From: Lysinibacillus pakistanensis
GTDB taxonomy: Bacteria > Bacillota > Bacilli > Bacillales_A > Planococcaceae
Direction of reading: 5' to 3'
Length of the DNA stretch: 64,000 nt
Assembly (NCBI GenBank): GCA_001312325.1
Contig: BBDJ01000027.1
Location: 9,753 to 73,752, forward strand
A program made the translations under genes and the position numbers. The notes beneath the pieces are model-generated. The model was not told where the DNA came from, made no database searches, and saw only the letters and a program-made list of their open reading frames with translations. Position 1 is the stretch's first letter; each line of letters begins with the position of its first letter. Positions 9,700-18,346 of this stretch are shown one piece after another.

Positions 9700-10340
9700 A
9701 TGAGAAGAGTCATAGAAGTAATTCTTTGTATTTTTGCAGGAGTATTTTTATTTGGAATTATTGCAGTTACTTTTCAAGTAATAGGAGAAGACAGTCCTAA
9801 TAAAGCCTCAATTATTGGAGGAATATTAAGTATGATTGGTGGTGCAATAGGGGCATTAGGTGCTTATATTGTGGCTGCTTATCAAATGAATAAACAAATA
9901 GAATATGAGAAGAAAAAGGAAGAAAAGCTTAGACTAACGCAAATAAAAAAAACGCTTAAAAAAAATTACAACGCTTAAATGAAATTGCAATTCATTTTCT
10001 TGAATCATTTGTAAAAGAGTTTAATAAACCATTTAACGAAGAATTAAGCTATAAATTAAAGTCCTCTGAAACAGCAATATCATGGATATCAAATAGTATT
10101 AATGATGTTAACGATGAATTGTTAAATGAAGGGTTTATGCTTGACTATATAACGTATAATCAATTAATTAATCATACTTATAATGAAATTATGGTATTTA
10201 ATAAATTACCAGAAGAGCAAAAGGCACATAATTTCCAAGGATTTATTAAAGAAATACTTAGTTTAGCTGAGGATTTAAATAGTTTTGAACAATATATTAA
10301 AGAGCAATTAGAACAATTTGAAAATCAGGAAGTACTATAA
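9700..10340 (+). CDS. two-helix membrane protein with cytoplasmic coiled coil (frameshifted)
   Basis: The ATG at 9700 has GGGGGA seven bases upstream. Two membrane helices (VIEVILCIFAGVFLFGII and IIGGILSMIGGAIGALGA) occupy residues about 5-70, followed by a Lys/Glu-rich helical tail. Removing one A from each of two A8 runs (9945-9952 and 9958-9965) joins it to the downstream frame, giving 212 residues. Function is unknown; topology resembles the minus-strand gene at 14908-15710. Confidence 0.55.
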
Positions 10341-10436
10341 ATATATTAATTAAGTCACAATCAAAATTGTTGTGGCTTTTTATCATGAAACTTTTCCCAT
10401 AAATATACGTATCCTAATTTAAAAGGGGGAATATGT

Positions 10437-10724
10437 ATGTGGAAAAAAAGTAAAAAAAGTTTTATAATAGAATTTTTTTTAATTGCTCTTATACTATTTT
10501 TGATAATCTTTATGGTTTTCACAATATTAACAATTGCTTATAAAAGTGCAAATGAAAATCTCGATTCAATAACTTTAATTTCTATGATAGCTATTGTTTT
10601 ATCATTTCCAGGTATAGTTAATACGTTAGCAGATGAATTTAATCCAAAACAGAAAACTTACAAATTGTCTTGTCATTGTCCTAAATGTAAACATTTAATT
10701 CAAATGGATATGAAAGAGGAATGA
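10437..10724 (+). CDS. small membrane protein with C-terminal CxCPxC
   Basis: 95 residues as read; ATG 10437 with GGGGGAAT seven bases upstream. Two hydrophobic helices (about 10-34 and 45-65), then a short cytoplasmic tail with SCHCPKCKHL, a partial zinc-ribbon look. The first 50 bases contain A7, A7 and T8; if each were overcalled by one, the N-terminus would change but the later frame would stay. Unknown function. A terminator follows. Confidence 0.45.
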   Translation: MWKKSKKSFIIEFFLIALILFLIIFMVFTILTIAYKSANENLDSITLISMIAIVLSFPGIVNTLADEFNPKQKTYKLSCHCPKCKHLIQMDMKEE

Positions 10725-10735
10725 TACATAGTTTA

Positions 10736-10762
10736 AGCATCTCAAATGAGGTGCTTTTTATT
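10736..10762 (+). terminator. rho-independent terminator
   Basis: AGCATCTC-aaat-GAGGTGCT followed by TTTT. Confidence 0.75.
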
Positions 10763-10807
10763 ATGCCTTAAGAGGTCTAATGCATGTTGAACCAGAGCTA
10801 CAACTAG

Positions 10808-10993
10808 GATAATAACTTCCACAAGATAATATGGAACAGGTTGCAAGCACCATTAAGAGCTGTATTTGTAGGGGCGTATAGTAAGGCTATAGAACGTTTA
10901 AATAAGAAGACTAGTAAATCATCAATTGTGGAGGACAAAGCGCACAGGGAGCGTCCAGTGCCTTTCTATAATTGGTTAGAGGAAAAGGAATAG
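10808..10993 (+). pseudogene. truncated duplicate of the HTH protein gene at 12859
   Basis: An open frame with no start encodes LRAVFVGAYSKAIERLNKK and ends RPVPFYNWLEEKE. The intact gene at 12859-13614 ends with RAVFVGAHKKSLQRRES and RPMPFYNWLTE. Only the last 50 or so codons survive, so this is the 3' scar of an earlier copy, left by deletion or recombination. Confidence 0.7.
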
Positions 10994-11161
10994 TTGCTCA
11001 ACTATAGCTGAGAAACCAAATAGAGGATGGATTTTGATTTAAGTTAAAAAGGGAATTTTTTTCTTAAAATATAGCTAAAATGATGTATTATTAAACTAAT
11101 AGTAAAAATATTAATTATCGAACTTTTAATACTAAAGTAGAGAATCTTTTAGGAGGATATT

Positions 11162-11845
11162 ATGGGAAATAGATTCGAAATGGCTGAAGCTTTAATTGAA
11201 AAGGCGGAGAGTATTCGTGCAGATATAGGAGATCATGGAGACCCGTATGAGGAATCTTTATTAAGTGGGCAAGTAACTATTAAACTTAAAATTATTGTGA
11301 AAGAGATACTGGAACATTTACGTTCTGCCTTGATTATTGTGCAAGGGAAGTAGTCGAAGAGTGTTCAGGAGTGACAAATTCTCCAATATACTTTCCTATA
11401 GTTAGTAAGGATTTTAAAAAAAACAAGATTTTCGTTCTCGTGTTGGTAAGTTATTACCAGGAATATTAGTAAATCGACCTAATCTAGTTCCTATATTTGA
11501 ATCGTTTCAGCCTTTTTCCGATAGCTCAAATAATTGGATAGCTGATTTTGCTACAATATGTAACGAAAACAAACACGAACAATTAAGTGTAACTAAAAGG
11601 ACTTCTGCAAATGCTAAATTTTTTTGAGGAAGACGGTGTATTATATTCAAGTTTTAAAAAAAGATGATGGAACGTATCCCTTTAGGAAAATGCCTTTATT
11701 ACTTTTAGAGGGTGATCCACGAGGAGATGATGGAAAAGTTTTATATATAACAATTGAGGCTATAGATGAAGAATTACTGGGGTTTTTAGATCAATGTATT
11801 GAAGGGGTAAGAAAAATACACAATACGCTAAAAAGTGCTATATAA
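11162..11845 (+). CDS. LRSALDY-type protein of unknown function (multiply frameshifted)
   Basis: Strong AGGAGG site before ATG 11162. As read it stops after 63 residues, but adding one C at 11328-11329 turns the end into EHLRSALDYCAREV. Removing bases in A8 (11416-11423, two), T7 (11619-11625) and A7 (11656-11662) then gives about 226 residues. The LRSALDY helix followed later by NENKHEQL resembles a widespread uncharacterised family, possibly HEPN-like. The reconstruction needs four edits, so the joined call is an inference; the 11162-11353 and 11624-11845 segments are directly visible. Confidence 0.45.
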
Positions 11846-12088
11846 AATAGATTCACCAAAAAGACCACTACAAAATGGGAGGGTATTTATTGTTATTATG
11901 CTTTTAATTGTCCCAACGCAATGTCCTACCGTTTAAATGCTGAAAACCATTGTGGGAGTGAGTATGAACCCATAAATTTTGAATCTTAATCATTTATTCT
12001 TTTAATCTTTTAAAACATGCTCTTAATAATTAATATATATAATCAAGCAGCTGCAGAGAAGCGGTTGCTTTTTATTATGACCAAAAGA
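11846..12088. other. intergenic stretch with a cysteine-containing open frame
   Basis: About 240 bp without a supported gene. One frame from about 11860 to 11990 reads GIYCYYAFNCPNAMSY and later NHCGSEYEPINFES, spacing cysteines like a small zinc protein, but it has no start codon in frame. Possibly a frameshifted mini-gene. Confidence 0.3.
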
Positions 12089-12131
12089 AAAACACTTTCA
12101 GCTGCACGATGAGCCGGAAGTGTTTTTTTGT
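12089..12131. terminator. bidirectional terminator
   Basis: AAAAACACTTTC and GGAAGTGTTTTTTT flank a 19-base loop, serving the minus-strand repressor gene that ends at 12132. Confidence 0.65.
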
Positions 12132-12359
12132 TTACTCTTTAGAATCGGGAGTGAATTCCAATAGATCAGATAGCTTGCAATCAAAAACCTCGCATAGTGT
12201 GATAAGCGTTTTTAAGTTTGTTGACTTCATTTCTTCATCAGTTCCCTTGTATAAACGATTAATAGCATTTCTACTAAGTCCCGATTTCTCCATTAATTCT
12301 GAAATTCCATCGATACGATGCTCAGCCATTAAAATTCTTAAGTTTGATTTTATAACCAT
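12132..12359 (-). CDS. XRE-family HTH repressor (YozG/Cro type)
   Basis: Intact 75-residue protein made almost entirely of one helix-turn-helix domain: ISELMEKSGLSRNAINRLYKG is the recognition region, followed by TLITLCEVFDCKLSDLLEF, characteristic of small Cro/C1 proteins such as YozG. It is divergent from the genes starting at 12597, and the 240 bp between carries repeated AGGTTA half-sites. I infer it represses its own and the opposite promoter, as element repressors usually do. Confidence 0.8.
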   Translation of the reverse strand: MVIKSNLRILMAEHRIDGISELMEKSGLSRNAINRLYKGTDEEMKSTNLKTLITLCEVFDCKLSDLLEFTPDSKE

Positions 12360-12375
12360 TGAGAAACCCCTTTCT

Positions 12376-12540
12376 GAGGTTAATTATAACACTTTTGAGG
12401 CTAAATAGTTTTAATAAATATAAAAAAATGACCTTGTAAGGTTAAAAAAATAACTTTACATTAACTTTTTAAGGTGATATATTAACCTCGTAGAGTTAAT
12501 TGTGATAAAAAAGCAGTGTGAAATTAACCATCAAAGGTTA
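12376..12540. promoter_or_regulatory. divergent promoter region with AGGTTA operators
   Basis: A good sigma-A promoter pointing right is visible: TTTACA (12455-12460), 17 bp, TATATT (12478-12483). Half-sites occur as GAGGTTAAT (12376), ACCTTgtAAGGT (12431-12442), TTAACC-tcgtaga-GTTAA (12482-12499) and TAACC-atcaaa-GGTTA (12525-12540). Several overlap the promoter elements, as expected for repressor sites. Binding by the XRE protein at 12132 is inferred from position. Confidence 0.6.
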
Positions 12541-12596
12541 GTCAGTGAATGGACAAGAAATAGCTGACATGCTGCAGGAAAGGGAGGTGAAACATT

Positions 12597-12827
12597 GTGA
12601 CATACTTTGGTTTTGTAATTTCAAGAAAAGATGAAGCGAATTTTCCTCACTTCTCAAATGTAGCTGAGGCTCGAGCTTATTTTCAAAAGCGCTATGGAGA
12701 TCTTTATAACCTTGGAAGTAGGGAAAGACAATTCGATGGCTACTGGGGAGGTTACATTTATTTCGATGATGTTGATGGACAACCAGTGCAGATTGGTGAA
12801 GATGGTTCAGTACATGTAGTTTATTAA
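12597..12827 (+). CDS. small mobile-element protein, unknown function
   Basis: 76 residues; GTG start at 12597 after AGGGAGGTGA. Contains VAEARAYFQKRYGDLYNLG and a Gly/Tyr/Asp-rich C-terminus (GYWGGYIYFDDVDG), no membrane or signal segment. First gene of the rightward unit controlled by the AGGTTA region. Not recognised. Confidence 0.55.
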   Translation: MTYFGFVISRKDEANFPHFSNVAEARAYFQKRYGDLYNLGSRERQFDGYWGGYIYFDDVDGQPVQIGEDGSVHVVY

Positions 12828-12858
12828 TTTATTTTTGTTGGAAAGCGAGGTGAAAACG

Positions 12859-13614
12859 ATGGCATTTGAATACTTAGCACAATACACAACATTTAATTCA
12901 ATAGAGGAAATGGACCAGCATGTAGAAGGGCATATCCAGCAACATTTTTATGAACTTACAGAATCAGAACGTGCCATCGTTTATAAGCTTGCTTCTCACT
13001 CTCTTAATTATCCTGGAGTGTGTCACCTGAAAGCTTCCACAATTGCTGACAGTTTAGAAATCAGTACCAAAACAGTTTATCGTGCTATCAAGAATTTAGA
13101 ATCGCTAGGCATCATTAAGAAACAATCAACTACTAAGGAAAAGGGAGGTCGTGGTGCAAACATCTATATTATTTTACCTGTCCAATCAGAATCGTGTGAA
13201 AGCCAATATGAGCCTTTTGAGGTTGTTCCATTACAAGAAGTCTACAACCAGGTTCATGTTGATAGGGAAGCATGCAAAGAATTTATGAATGATTATCAAG
13301 TGATGTTATATGACTTTATGTATTCGTTACCTCTTCCGGATAACTTTAAGGATGATCTGCATAAAGTGGTACTAGCATCTAATGTAAGCAGCATTCAAGA
13401 ATTCGTAAAGGCAAAGAACATCATTTTTAGGATGGTCAATGATATTAAAGATGGTGTGCTGATAGTTACAAAGACAATACGTGCAGTATTCGTAGGAGCT
13501 CATAAAAAGTCCTTACAACGTAGAGAGAGTCATCCCATAATAAATAAATCATCTGAAAAGAAAGGATCGGTGGATGTACGTCCAATGCCTTTCTATAACT
13601 GGCTAACTGAATGA
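12859..13614 (+). CDS. helix-turn-helix replication/regulatory protein of mobile elements
   Basis: I prefer the ATG at 12859 (AGGTGA 7 bases upstream, 251 residues) over TTG 12835. Residues about 35-110 hold a winged-helix-type domain: LTESERAIVYKLASHS, then ASTIADSLEISTKTVYRAIKNL and GIIKK, followed by the GGRGANIY wing. The C-terminus ends RPMPFYNWLTE. Proteins of this layout in Bacillus plasmids and prophages act in replication or regulation; which applies here is not decidable. A 3' fragment of a second copy lies at 10808-10993. Confidence 0.68.
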   Translation: MAFEYLAQYTTFNSIEEMDQHVEGHIQQHFYELTESERAIVYKLASHSLNYPGVCHLKASTIADSLEISTKTVYRAIKNLESLGIIKKQSTTKEKGGRGANIYIILPVQSESCESQYEPFEVVPLQEVYNQVHVDREACKEFMNDYQVMLYDFMYSLPLPDNFKDDLHKVVLASNVSSIQEFVKAKNIIFRMVNDIKDGVLIVTKTIRAVFVGAHKKSLQRRESHPIINKSSEKKGSVDVRPMPFYNWLTE

Positions 13615-13658
13615 GATGGACCAACAATAGTAATTTAATATGAAGGAAGTGAGGACAC

Positions 13659-13739
13659 ATGAAAGTAACAGCTAAAGAATGGTGTGTCATGTCAGACCAC
13701 AATAAACAATTACTATTACAGGCAGTAGCAAACAAATAA
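13659..13739 (+). CDS. 26-residue small ORF
   Basis: ATG 13659 with GGAAGTGAGG upstream; begins MKVTAKEWCVMSDHNKQ. It lies between two well-supported genes with its own ribosome site. Too short to assign. Confidence 0.4.
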   Translation: MKVTAKEWCVMSDHNKQLLLQAVANK

Positions 13740-13766
13740 CACATATATAGAAGGGAATTGATTAAC

Positions 13767-14120
13767 ATGCAGAAACATATACAACCCACATTAAGAACAG
13801 TCGCACATGAGAATAGCTCTACGGCTGGTGGTATATCTGCACAGATGGTTCAGTTAGAAGTTGTTAAAGGTGCTGTAGCTCGATTACTTGAGCGTATTGA
13901 GGATATTGTTCATAAAGGCTGGCATAAAGACAGTGGGATGGCTTATATGTCTATTTTAGAAATTCAGGATACAGTTCGTTTAATTGATATGGCGTTTTAT
14001 CCATTGATTAAAGAAATGTCGCAAGATGTGGAAACTCTTAACATACATGCAGATGAATTGTATCAGACAGTGATTAAAAGTGAATCAGAGCAATTGGCTG
14101 TGGCTGCTTCAAATATTTAA
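13767..14120 (+). CDS. helical mobile-element protein, unknown function
   Basis: ATG 13767 is better spaced from GAAGGGA than TTG 13758. 117 residues, nearly all helical (QLEVVKGAVARLLERIEDIV; DTVRLIDMAFYPLIKEMS). No motif recognised. Co-directional with its neighbours in the rightward unit. Confidence 0.55.
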   Translation: MQKHIQPTLRTVAHENSSTAGGISAQMVQLEVVKGAVARLLERIEDIVHKGWHKDSGMAYMSILEIQDTVRLIDMAFYPLIKEMSQDVETLNIHADELYQTVIKSESEQLAVAASNI

Positions 14121-14136
14121 ATAGGAGTGATGAAAC

Positions 14137-14622
14137 ATGCAATACGCACCAGAAACGCAATCTATAGAAGAAATGAATAAACATAGAATTTATATAAAAG
14201 CCTACATTCGCTCATTAAAAGCATGTCCGACAGAGGAAGGAACTGATCAATCAAAGTACATTCCAAAGATTGTGTATTATGGGGTGAAGGCAGTTGGCAC
14301 ATACCCAAAATTAATTACTGCAGATGAAGCTAAAACTTGCTTTGAGTTTATATCAGGCTTAAAGGGGATCATGAGTCTCTTAACGCTGGATGAGTTTATG
14401 AATCTATTTCCCATTGAGAAGGTGTTTGATGGTGCTAAATATGAAATGAAGGACTATTACTCTACACTGGAAGCCATCAACGAATTAGGGCTAGAGCCAC
14501 ATGAAAGAATAGGCGAAAGCATCCTGAAGCTAATCATGGAATACATGAACCGTGACATTATGGATTTTGCTGTACAAAGTATGGTAGCCATGAGTGCTAT
14601 GAGGCGTTTTGACGGTCATTAG
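14137..14622 (+). CDS. helical mobile-element protein, unknown function
   Basis: 161 residues, ATG after ATAGGAGTGATG. Helical, no membrane segments, with KLITADEAKTCFEFISGLKG and a Met-rich end (SMVAMSAMRRF). Not recognised. Sixteen bases after the previous gene, same transcription unit. Confidence 0.55.
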   Translation: MQYAPETQSIEEMNKHRIYIKAYIRSLKACPTEEGTDQSKYIPKIVYYGVKAVGTYPKLITADEAKTCFEFISGLKGIMSLLTLDEFMNLFPIEKVFDGAKYEMKDYYSTLEAINELGLEPHERIGESILKLIMEYMNRDIMDFAVQSMVAMSAMRRFDGH

Positions 14623-14627
14623 ACTTG

Positions 14628-14768
14628 ATGGAAGAGTTTATGGCTACACAGGGCATGGACACCGAGAACACGTTCAGAAACAGCAAAGGCGATGTTATGT
14701 ATGTAAGGCATGGCAAGACTGTAAAGTTAAAGCTCAATAAGAAACAGCATATACAGATTATTAAATAG
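14628..14768 (+). CDS. 46-residue small ORF
   Basis: ATG 14628 follows the previous stop by five bases, with a possible TTG two codons earlier. Begins MEEFMATQGMDTENTF and ends in a basic segment (KLKLNKKQHIQIIK). A strong hairpin follows immediately. Likely the last small gene of the unit; no function seen. Confidence 0.4.
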   Translation: MEEFMATQGMDTENTFRNSKGDVMYVRHGKTVKLKLNKKQHIQIIK

Positions 14769-14772
14769 ATCA

Positions 14773-14812
14773 TGAGGGCATCCACAATTTAATAATGTGG
14801 GTGCCCTCAATG
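14773..14812. terminator. strong inverted repeat closing the rightward unit
   Basis: GAGGGCATCCACA and TGTGGGTGCCCTC pair with one wobble around a loop of about 10 bases. It lies between two convergent units; the T tail is weak. Confidence 0.65.
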
Positions 14813-14907
14813 AAATTAATTATAAACTAATTAAAAATTCTCCTAGTTTGATAAAAATAAAGGCTATAAAAAAAATACTTGCTCCAATCCCTATAATTCC
14901 CCATTCA

Positions 14908-15710
14908 TTATTTTTTTTCTTTTTCCTTTTCCCATGTTGCTTGAACATCTATGTCACCAAAATATCTTAATAGTTTTTGTATAGAATCTAAATACTTCTG
15001 ATTACTTATTATGTACTGTTCGACATTAATTATAATTGGTGAAAATTCTTTATCTCTAAAGAAGCTATATATCCCCAAAGGATTAGAATTTAGTTCTTCT
15101 TTTATCTCAACTAAATTAACTAAATAATCAGTAGTAAGTATAGAAGAATATTCATTCATAAACTCATTAATCGCCTTTTTAATCTTTTCCTGATATTCAA
15201 TCATCAGTGTTATTCTCATAACTTCTTCATCTTTTACATATTCACCTATTGCACCATCTTCTGTTTGTTCAGTGTAATTTCTTTTAATAATAATGATATC
15301 TTTTTGAAAATCCTTATGAACATTTTCTCTAAAATAAGGGGCTATGTCTTGCAACATAAAATTGTTTTCTGGAAAATCCTTAGTGAAATGGGTACCATGT
15401 TTGTTCACGATTAAGTACTTATATTCTAGCAATATTAAATCAATGAGCCTTTTATGTGGGCGTTTTATAATTCTAAATAGCTTACTTTTTTTCATTAAAG
15501 ATTTTCTTTCTATCAATAATTTTAGTAATTAAAATTGTACTTACAACCAGGCTAATAACATCAACAAATGCACTTGGTAATACTGAACTCCAAAATACTG
15601 AAGCATCATCTATTTTTAATTGACTGTAAAACCAACTAATTAATATAAGAATACAGAAACCAACAATTATAATAATTGGATATGCATATTCACCAACAAT
15701 TTTTTTTCAA
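14908..15710 (-). CDS. two-helix membrane protein with large cytoplasmic domain (frameshifted)
   Basis: TTG start at 15708-15710 with GGGAGG eight bases upstream. One base removed in T8 (15700-15707) and in T7 (15486-15492), forward-strand numbering, joins a membrane part (YAYPIIIIVGFCILILISW and DVISLVVSTILITKII) to the 200-residue soluble domain visible as read, total 266 residues. The soluble part is helical and charged. Unknown function; layout resembles the product of 9700-10340. It is the last gene of the element. Confidence 0.55.
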
Positions 15711-15806
15711 AATAGTTTCCTCCCTATAGTGATTGTTCATTAATCAATTAACTGTAGCAGGTAGATTATATCTGGTACAAGCCTAATTAAAAAAAGATTG
15801 AAGCAA

Positions 15807-15923
15807 TTAGCCCCAATCTAAAAAACTCACACATTCCTGTACACACGCTAGCCGTTTTTATTAGCCCCAATCTAGCCCCACTTAGCCCCAACATAAGGCA
15901 TTATATGCATTAATTTGCCTTAT
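15807..15923. repeat. TAGCCCCA direct repeats and an inverted repeat at the element edge
   Basis: TTAGCCCCAATCTA occurs at 15807 and 15861; further TAGCCCCA copies start at 15873 and 15883, so three copies are 10-11 bp apart, one helical turn. Immediately right is ATAAGGCA-(15)-TGCCTTAT at 15893-15923. The stretch lies between the last accessory gene and the first chromosomal-type gene. Arm-type and core-type sites of a tyrosine recombinase would look like this; no integrase is in the window, so an attachment site is inferred. Confidence 0.5.
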
Positions 15924-16010
15924 CCAAAATGGAGGAGAATTTAACAAAGAGTTGATATATCAACGATTCAAAATTTCTTTTATCACTCTTTGCAAAGATG
16001 GTGTTATATT

Positions 16011-16025
16011 ATTTGTATAACAAAT
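16011..16025. promoter_or_regulatory. inverted repeat operator before the GntR gene
   Basis: ATTTGT-ATA-ACAAAT lies 15 bases before the GntR start and just downstream of a likely -10 (TATATT). YtrA-type GntR proteins commonly autoregulate through such sites. Confidence 0.5.
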
Positions 16026-16040
16026 ATGGAGATGATTGAA

Positions 16041-16437
16041 ATGTATATTCAAATTGAGCCTCAATCTGACGTTCCTATTTATGAACAGGTAACACGTCAA
16101 ATTATTGAAGGGATTGCAAGAGGAGAAATGAAGCCTGGTGAGACCTTGCCATCCGTGCGTAATTTAGCGGCTGATTTAGGTGTTAATATGCATACAGTCA
16201 ATAAAAGCTATCATGAGCTAGAAGAGAAGGGAATTATCACAATAAGAGCCAAATCAGGAGCTATTATTCGTTCAGCTGAAGAGCGAACCTTAACACCTAA
16301 ACAATTACAGCAGATTGAAAAAAAATTTAAAGCCTGTTGTGGCAGAAGGAATGGTGCTTGGTGCAACAGCAGAGCAGATTGAGCACATGATGAAAAAGGT
16401 ATTCGCTGATTTGCAAATATCAGTAGAAGGGGTATAG
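16041..16437 (+). CDS. GntR-family regulator, YtrA type (frameshifted)
   Basis: ATG 16041 after GGAGATGA. Residues about 8-75 are a winged helix: PIYEQVTRQIIEGIARGEM, then LPSVRNLAADLGVNMHTVNK and LEEKGIITI. The tail after it is short, as in the YtrA subfamily that lacks a large effector domain. Removing one A from A8 (16318-16325) replaces a false tail by KPVVAEGMVLGATAEQIEHM and moves the stop to 16435-16437, total 131 residues. Four bases separate it from the next gene, whose membrane product it probably controls. Confidence 0.82.
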
Positions 16438-16441
16438 AGAG

Positions 16442-17536
16442 ATGCTACTTGGTGTTTTTATCACAATCTACATCATAAATTTAGCTTTACAAGTTTTTAT
16501 TCCCTATATCGTACGAGAAACAATTATCTTTGGTGTTACTGTGCCTGAGCAGAATGTAAAACATCCTACATTAAGGAATATGAAAAAGCATTATGCACAA
16601 ATAGTAGGAATATTCGGGATTGTGTTTTTAATAGTTATGATTGTGGGCTTTTCTTTTGTACAATCTACCTTCATTCAAGGGAATTTACTACTGGGGTGCT
16701 TTTTTTGCTATGCTTGCGGTGAGTATGGCACTATATTGGATGAACCATCATAAAGTTTTAAAACTTAAAAATCAAGAGCAATGGGGCTTGCATATCAAGC
16801 AAGTACGCTCTGTTGATTTAACAGCACGTAGCAGAGATGAAATGCTGCCATGGCCATTTTATGTAGCACCTTTAGGAGTAACAATCTTTTTAATCATCTT
16901 TACTTTGCTACATTACGAACAAATACCAGATAAAATAGCTGTTCATTGGGGGTCAAGAGGTGAGGCAGATTCTTGGAGAAATAAATCGTATTTTACAGCC
17001 TTATCTTTACCATTGATTATGCTAATGATGCAATGTATGATGTGGGGAGTTGTTGATTCTATAAAGCGTTCAGCGATTAAATTAGCTGTTAATCGTAAGG
17101 AGGAATCGTTGGAGGATCAACTGAAAAGTCGAAAATATATGAGTTGGAGTATTATGCTAATAAGCTATACGTTAACAATTCTATTTACGGTGCTACAGCT
17201 TAGCAATATTTATCCTTCAATAGCTGAAGGCAATAACTTTTACCGTTATTTATTTTTTATTTAGTAATTATTCTAGGCTCTCTACTTGCTTATGCATGGA
17301 AAAAAACGTCAGTTGCGTGTGAAGTTTGAAGAAAATTCCGATTCTAAAGTAATGGATTTGGATGATGACCGCTTTTGGAAAGGCGGATTAATCTATATGA
17401 ATAAGCAGGACCTTCTGTTTTTGTAGAGAAACGCTTTGGCATAGGCTGGACGATGAATCTTGCAAATCCAAGAGGCTATATTGTCATTGGATTACCACTT
17501 CTTATTATGCTGTTAATTTGTATCTTTGCACTCTAA
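16442..17536 (+). CDS. DUF1648/DUF5808 multispanning membrane protein (frameshifted)
   Basis: About eight hydrophobic segments. The central piece QIPDKIAVHWGSRGEADSW is the DUF1648 signature (P-x-H-W-x-x-x-G-x-x-D), shared with SdpI-type proteins; the C-terminus (DDRFWKGGLIYMNKQD, RFGIGWTMNLANPRGY) is DUF5808. Four edits give 364 residues: remove one T at 16700-16706, add one T near 17253-17258, remove one A at 17300-17306, add one C at 17411. Cotranscribed with the GntR regulator. In related operons such proteins are linked to antibiotic or autolysin sensing and immunity; the exact role is unknown. Confidence 0.68.
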
Positions 17537-17550
17537 AAACCTCTCGCTGT

Positions 17551-17610
17551 TGCAGGAATGTAATGCAAACATTTTGCATTGCACCTGCATAAAATAGGGG
17601 AGTTTTTTTT
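17551..17610 (+). terminator. terminator after the GntR operon
   Basis: TGCAGG..AATGCAAA and TTGCATTGCACCTGCA form a long stem, followed by a GGGGAG segment and eight T. Confidence 0.55.
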
Positions 17611-17674
17611 GTCTCCAAAAAGTAACATATGATAAATTTTAAGGAGCGTAAGGAAAAATGGAGGGTCAAATTAT

Positions 17675-18346
17675 ATGAAAATTCTTGTTGTGGATGACGA
17701 TGTGCACATCTTACAGCTTGTGAATATATATCTTACAAAAGAGGGCTATCAGGTTTTACAGGCGGAAAATGGACAGCAGGCACTACAATTACTTAAGGGG
17801 AGCTTACCTGATTTAGCAATTGTAGATGTGATGATGCCTGGAATGGATGGTTTTACACTTACGGAGATCTTGAGTCAAGATTACGATATTCCTGTTTTGC
17901 TGTTAACTGCAAAAGGAGAGCTTGAAGATAAGGAACGAGGATTTTTAGCAGGCTCAGATGACTATGTTGTGAAACCTTTTGAACCAAGGGAATTGTTATT
18001 TCGTATAGCGGCTATATTACGTAGATTAGATAAAAAAAATCAAATTACTATCCAAGTAGGTAGGCTAATCATTGACCGTCGAAGCTTTGAGGTTGTCATT
18101 GGAGAAGATACATTAGTTTTGCCATTAAAGGAATTTGAGCTACTTGCTTTACTCGCCTCACGTCCAAATCAGGTATTTACACGTAGTTTCATTATGGCAC
18201 AAGTGTGGGGCTATGATTATGAAGGTGATGAGCAAACGTTAAATACGCATATGAAGCGCATTCGAGAGAGATTGCACCACTATATAACAGATGTTGAGAT
18301 TACAACAGTGCGTGGTGTTGGTTATAAGCTTGAGGTTATTACATGA
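17675..18346 (+). CDS. hssR: OmpR-family response regulator, HssR-like
   Basis: Intact 223-residue protein. Receiver domain with acidic pocket VVDDD (residues 5-9), phospho-acceptor Asp51 in AIVDVMMPGMDG and Lys100 in VVKPFEP; C-terminal winged helix ending VRGVGYKL. Segments such as YDIPVLLLTA, DKERGF and VWGYDYEGDE match what I remember of the heme sensor regulator HssR. It overlaps the kinase gene by 4 bases (ATGA). Support for the name also comes from the direct repeat at 19723. An A8 run (about 18032-18039) is in frame here, so not every run is overcalled. Heme efflux genes hrtAB are not in the window. Confidence 0.75.
   Translation: MKILVVDDDVHILQLVNIYLTKEGYQVLQAENGQQALQLLKGSLPDLAIVDVMMPGMDGFTLTEILSQDYDIPVLLLTAKGELEDKERGFLAGSDDYVVKPFEPRELLFRIAAILRRLDKKNQITIQVGRLIIDRRSFEVVIGEDTLVLPLKEFELLALLASRPNQVFTRSFIMAQVWGYDYEGDEQTLNTHMKRIRERLHHYITDVEITTVRGVGYKLEVIT

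Noticed and set aside
15990..16382. GntR protein starting at 15990 with a cysteine-rich tail
   Set aside because: ATG 16041 has the ribosome site, and the cysteine-rich tail is an artefact of A8 at 16318-16325.
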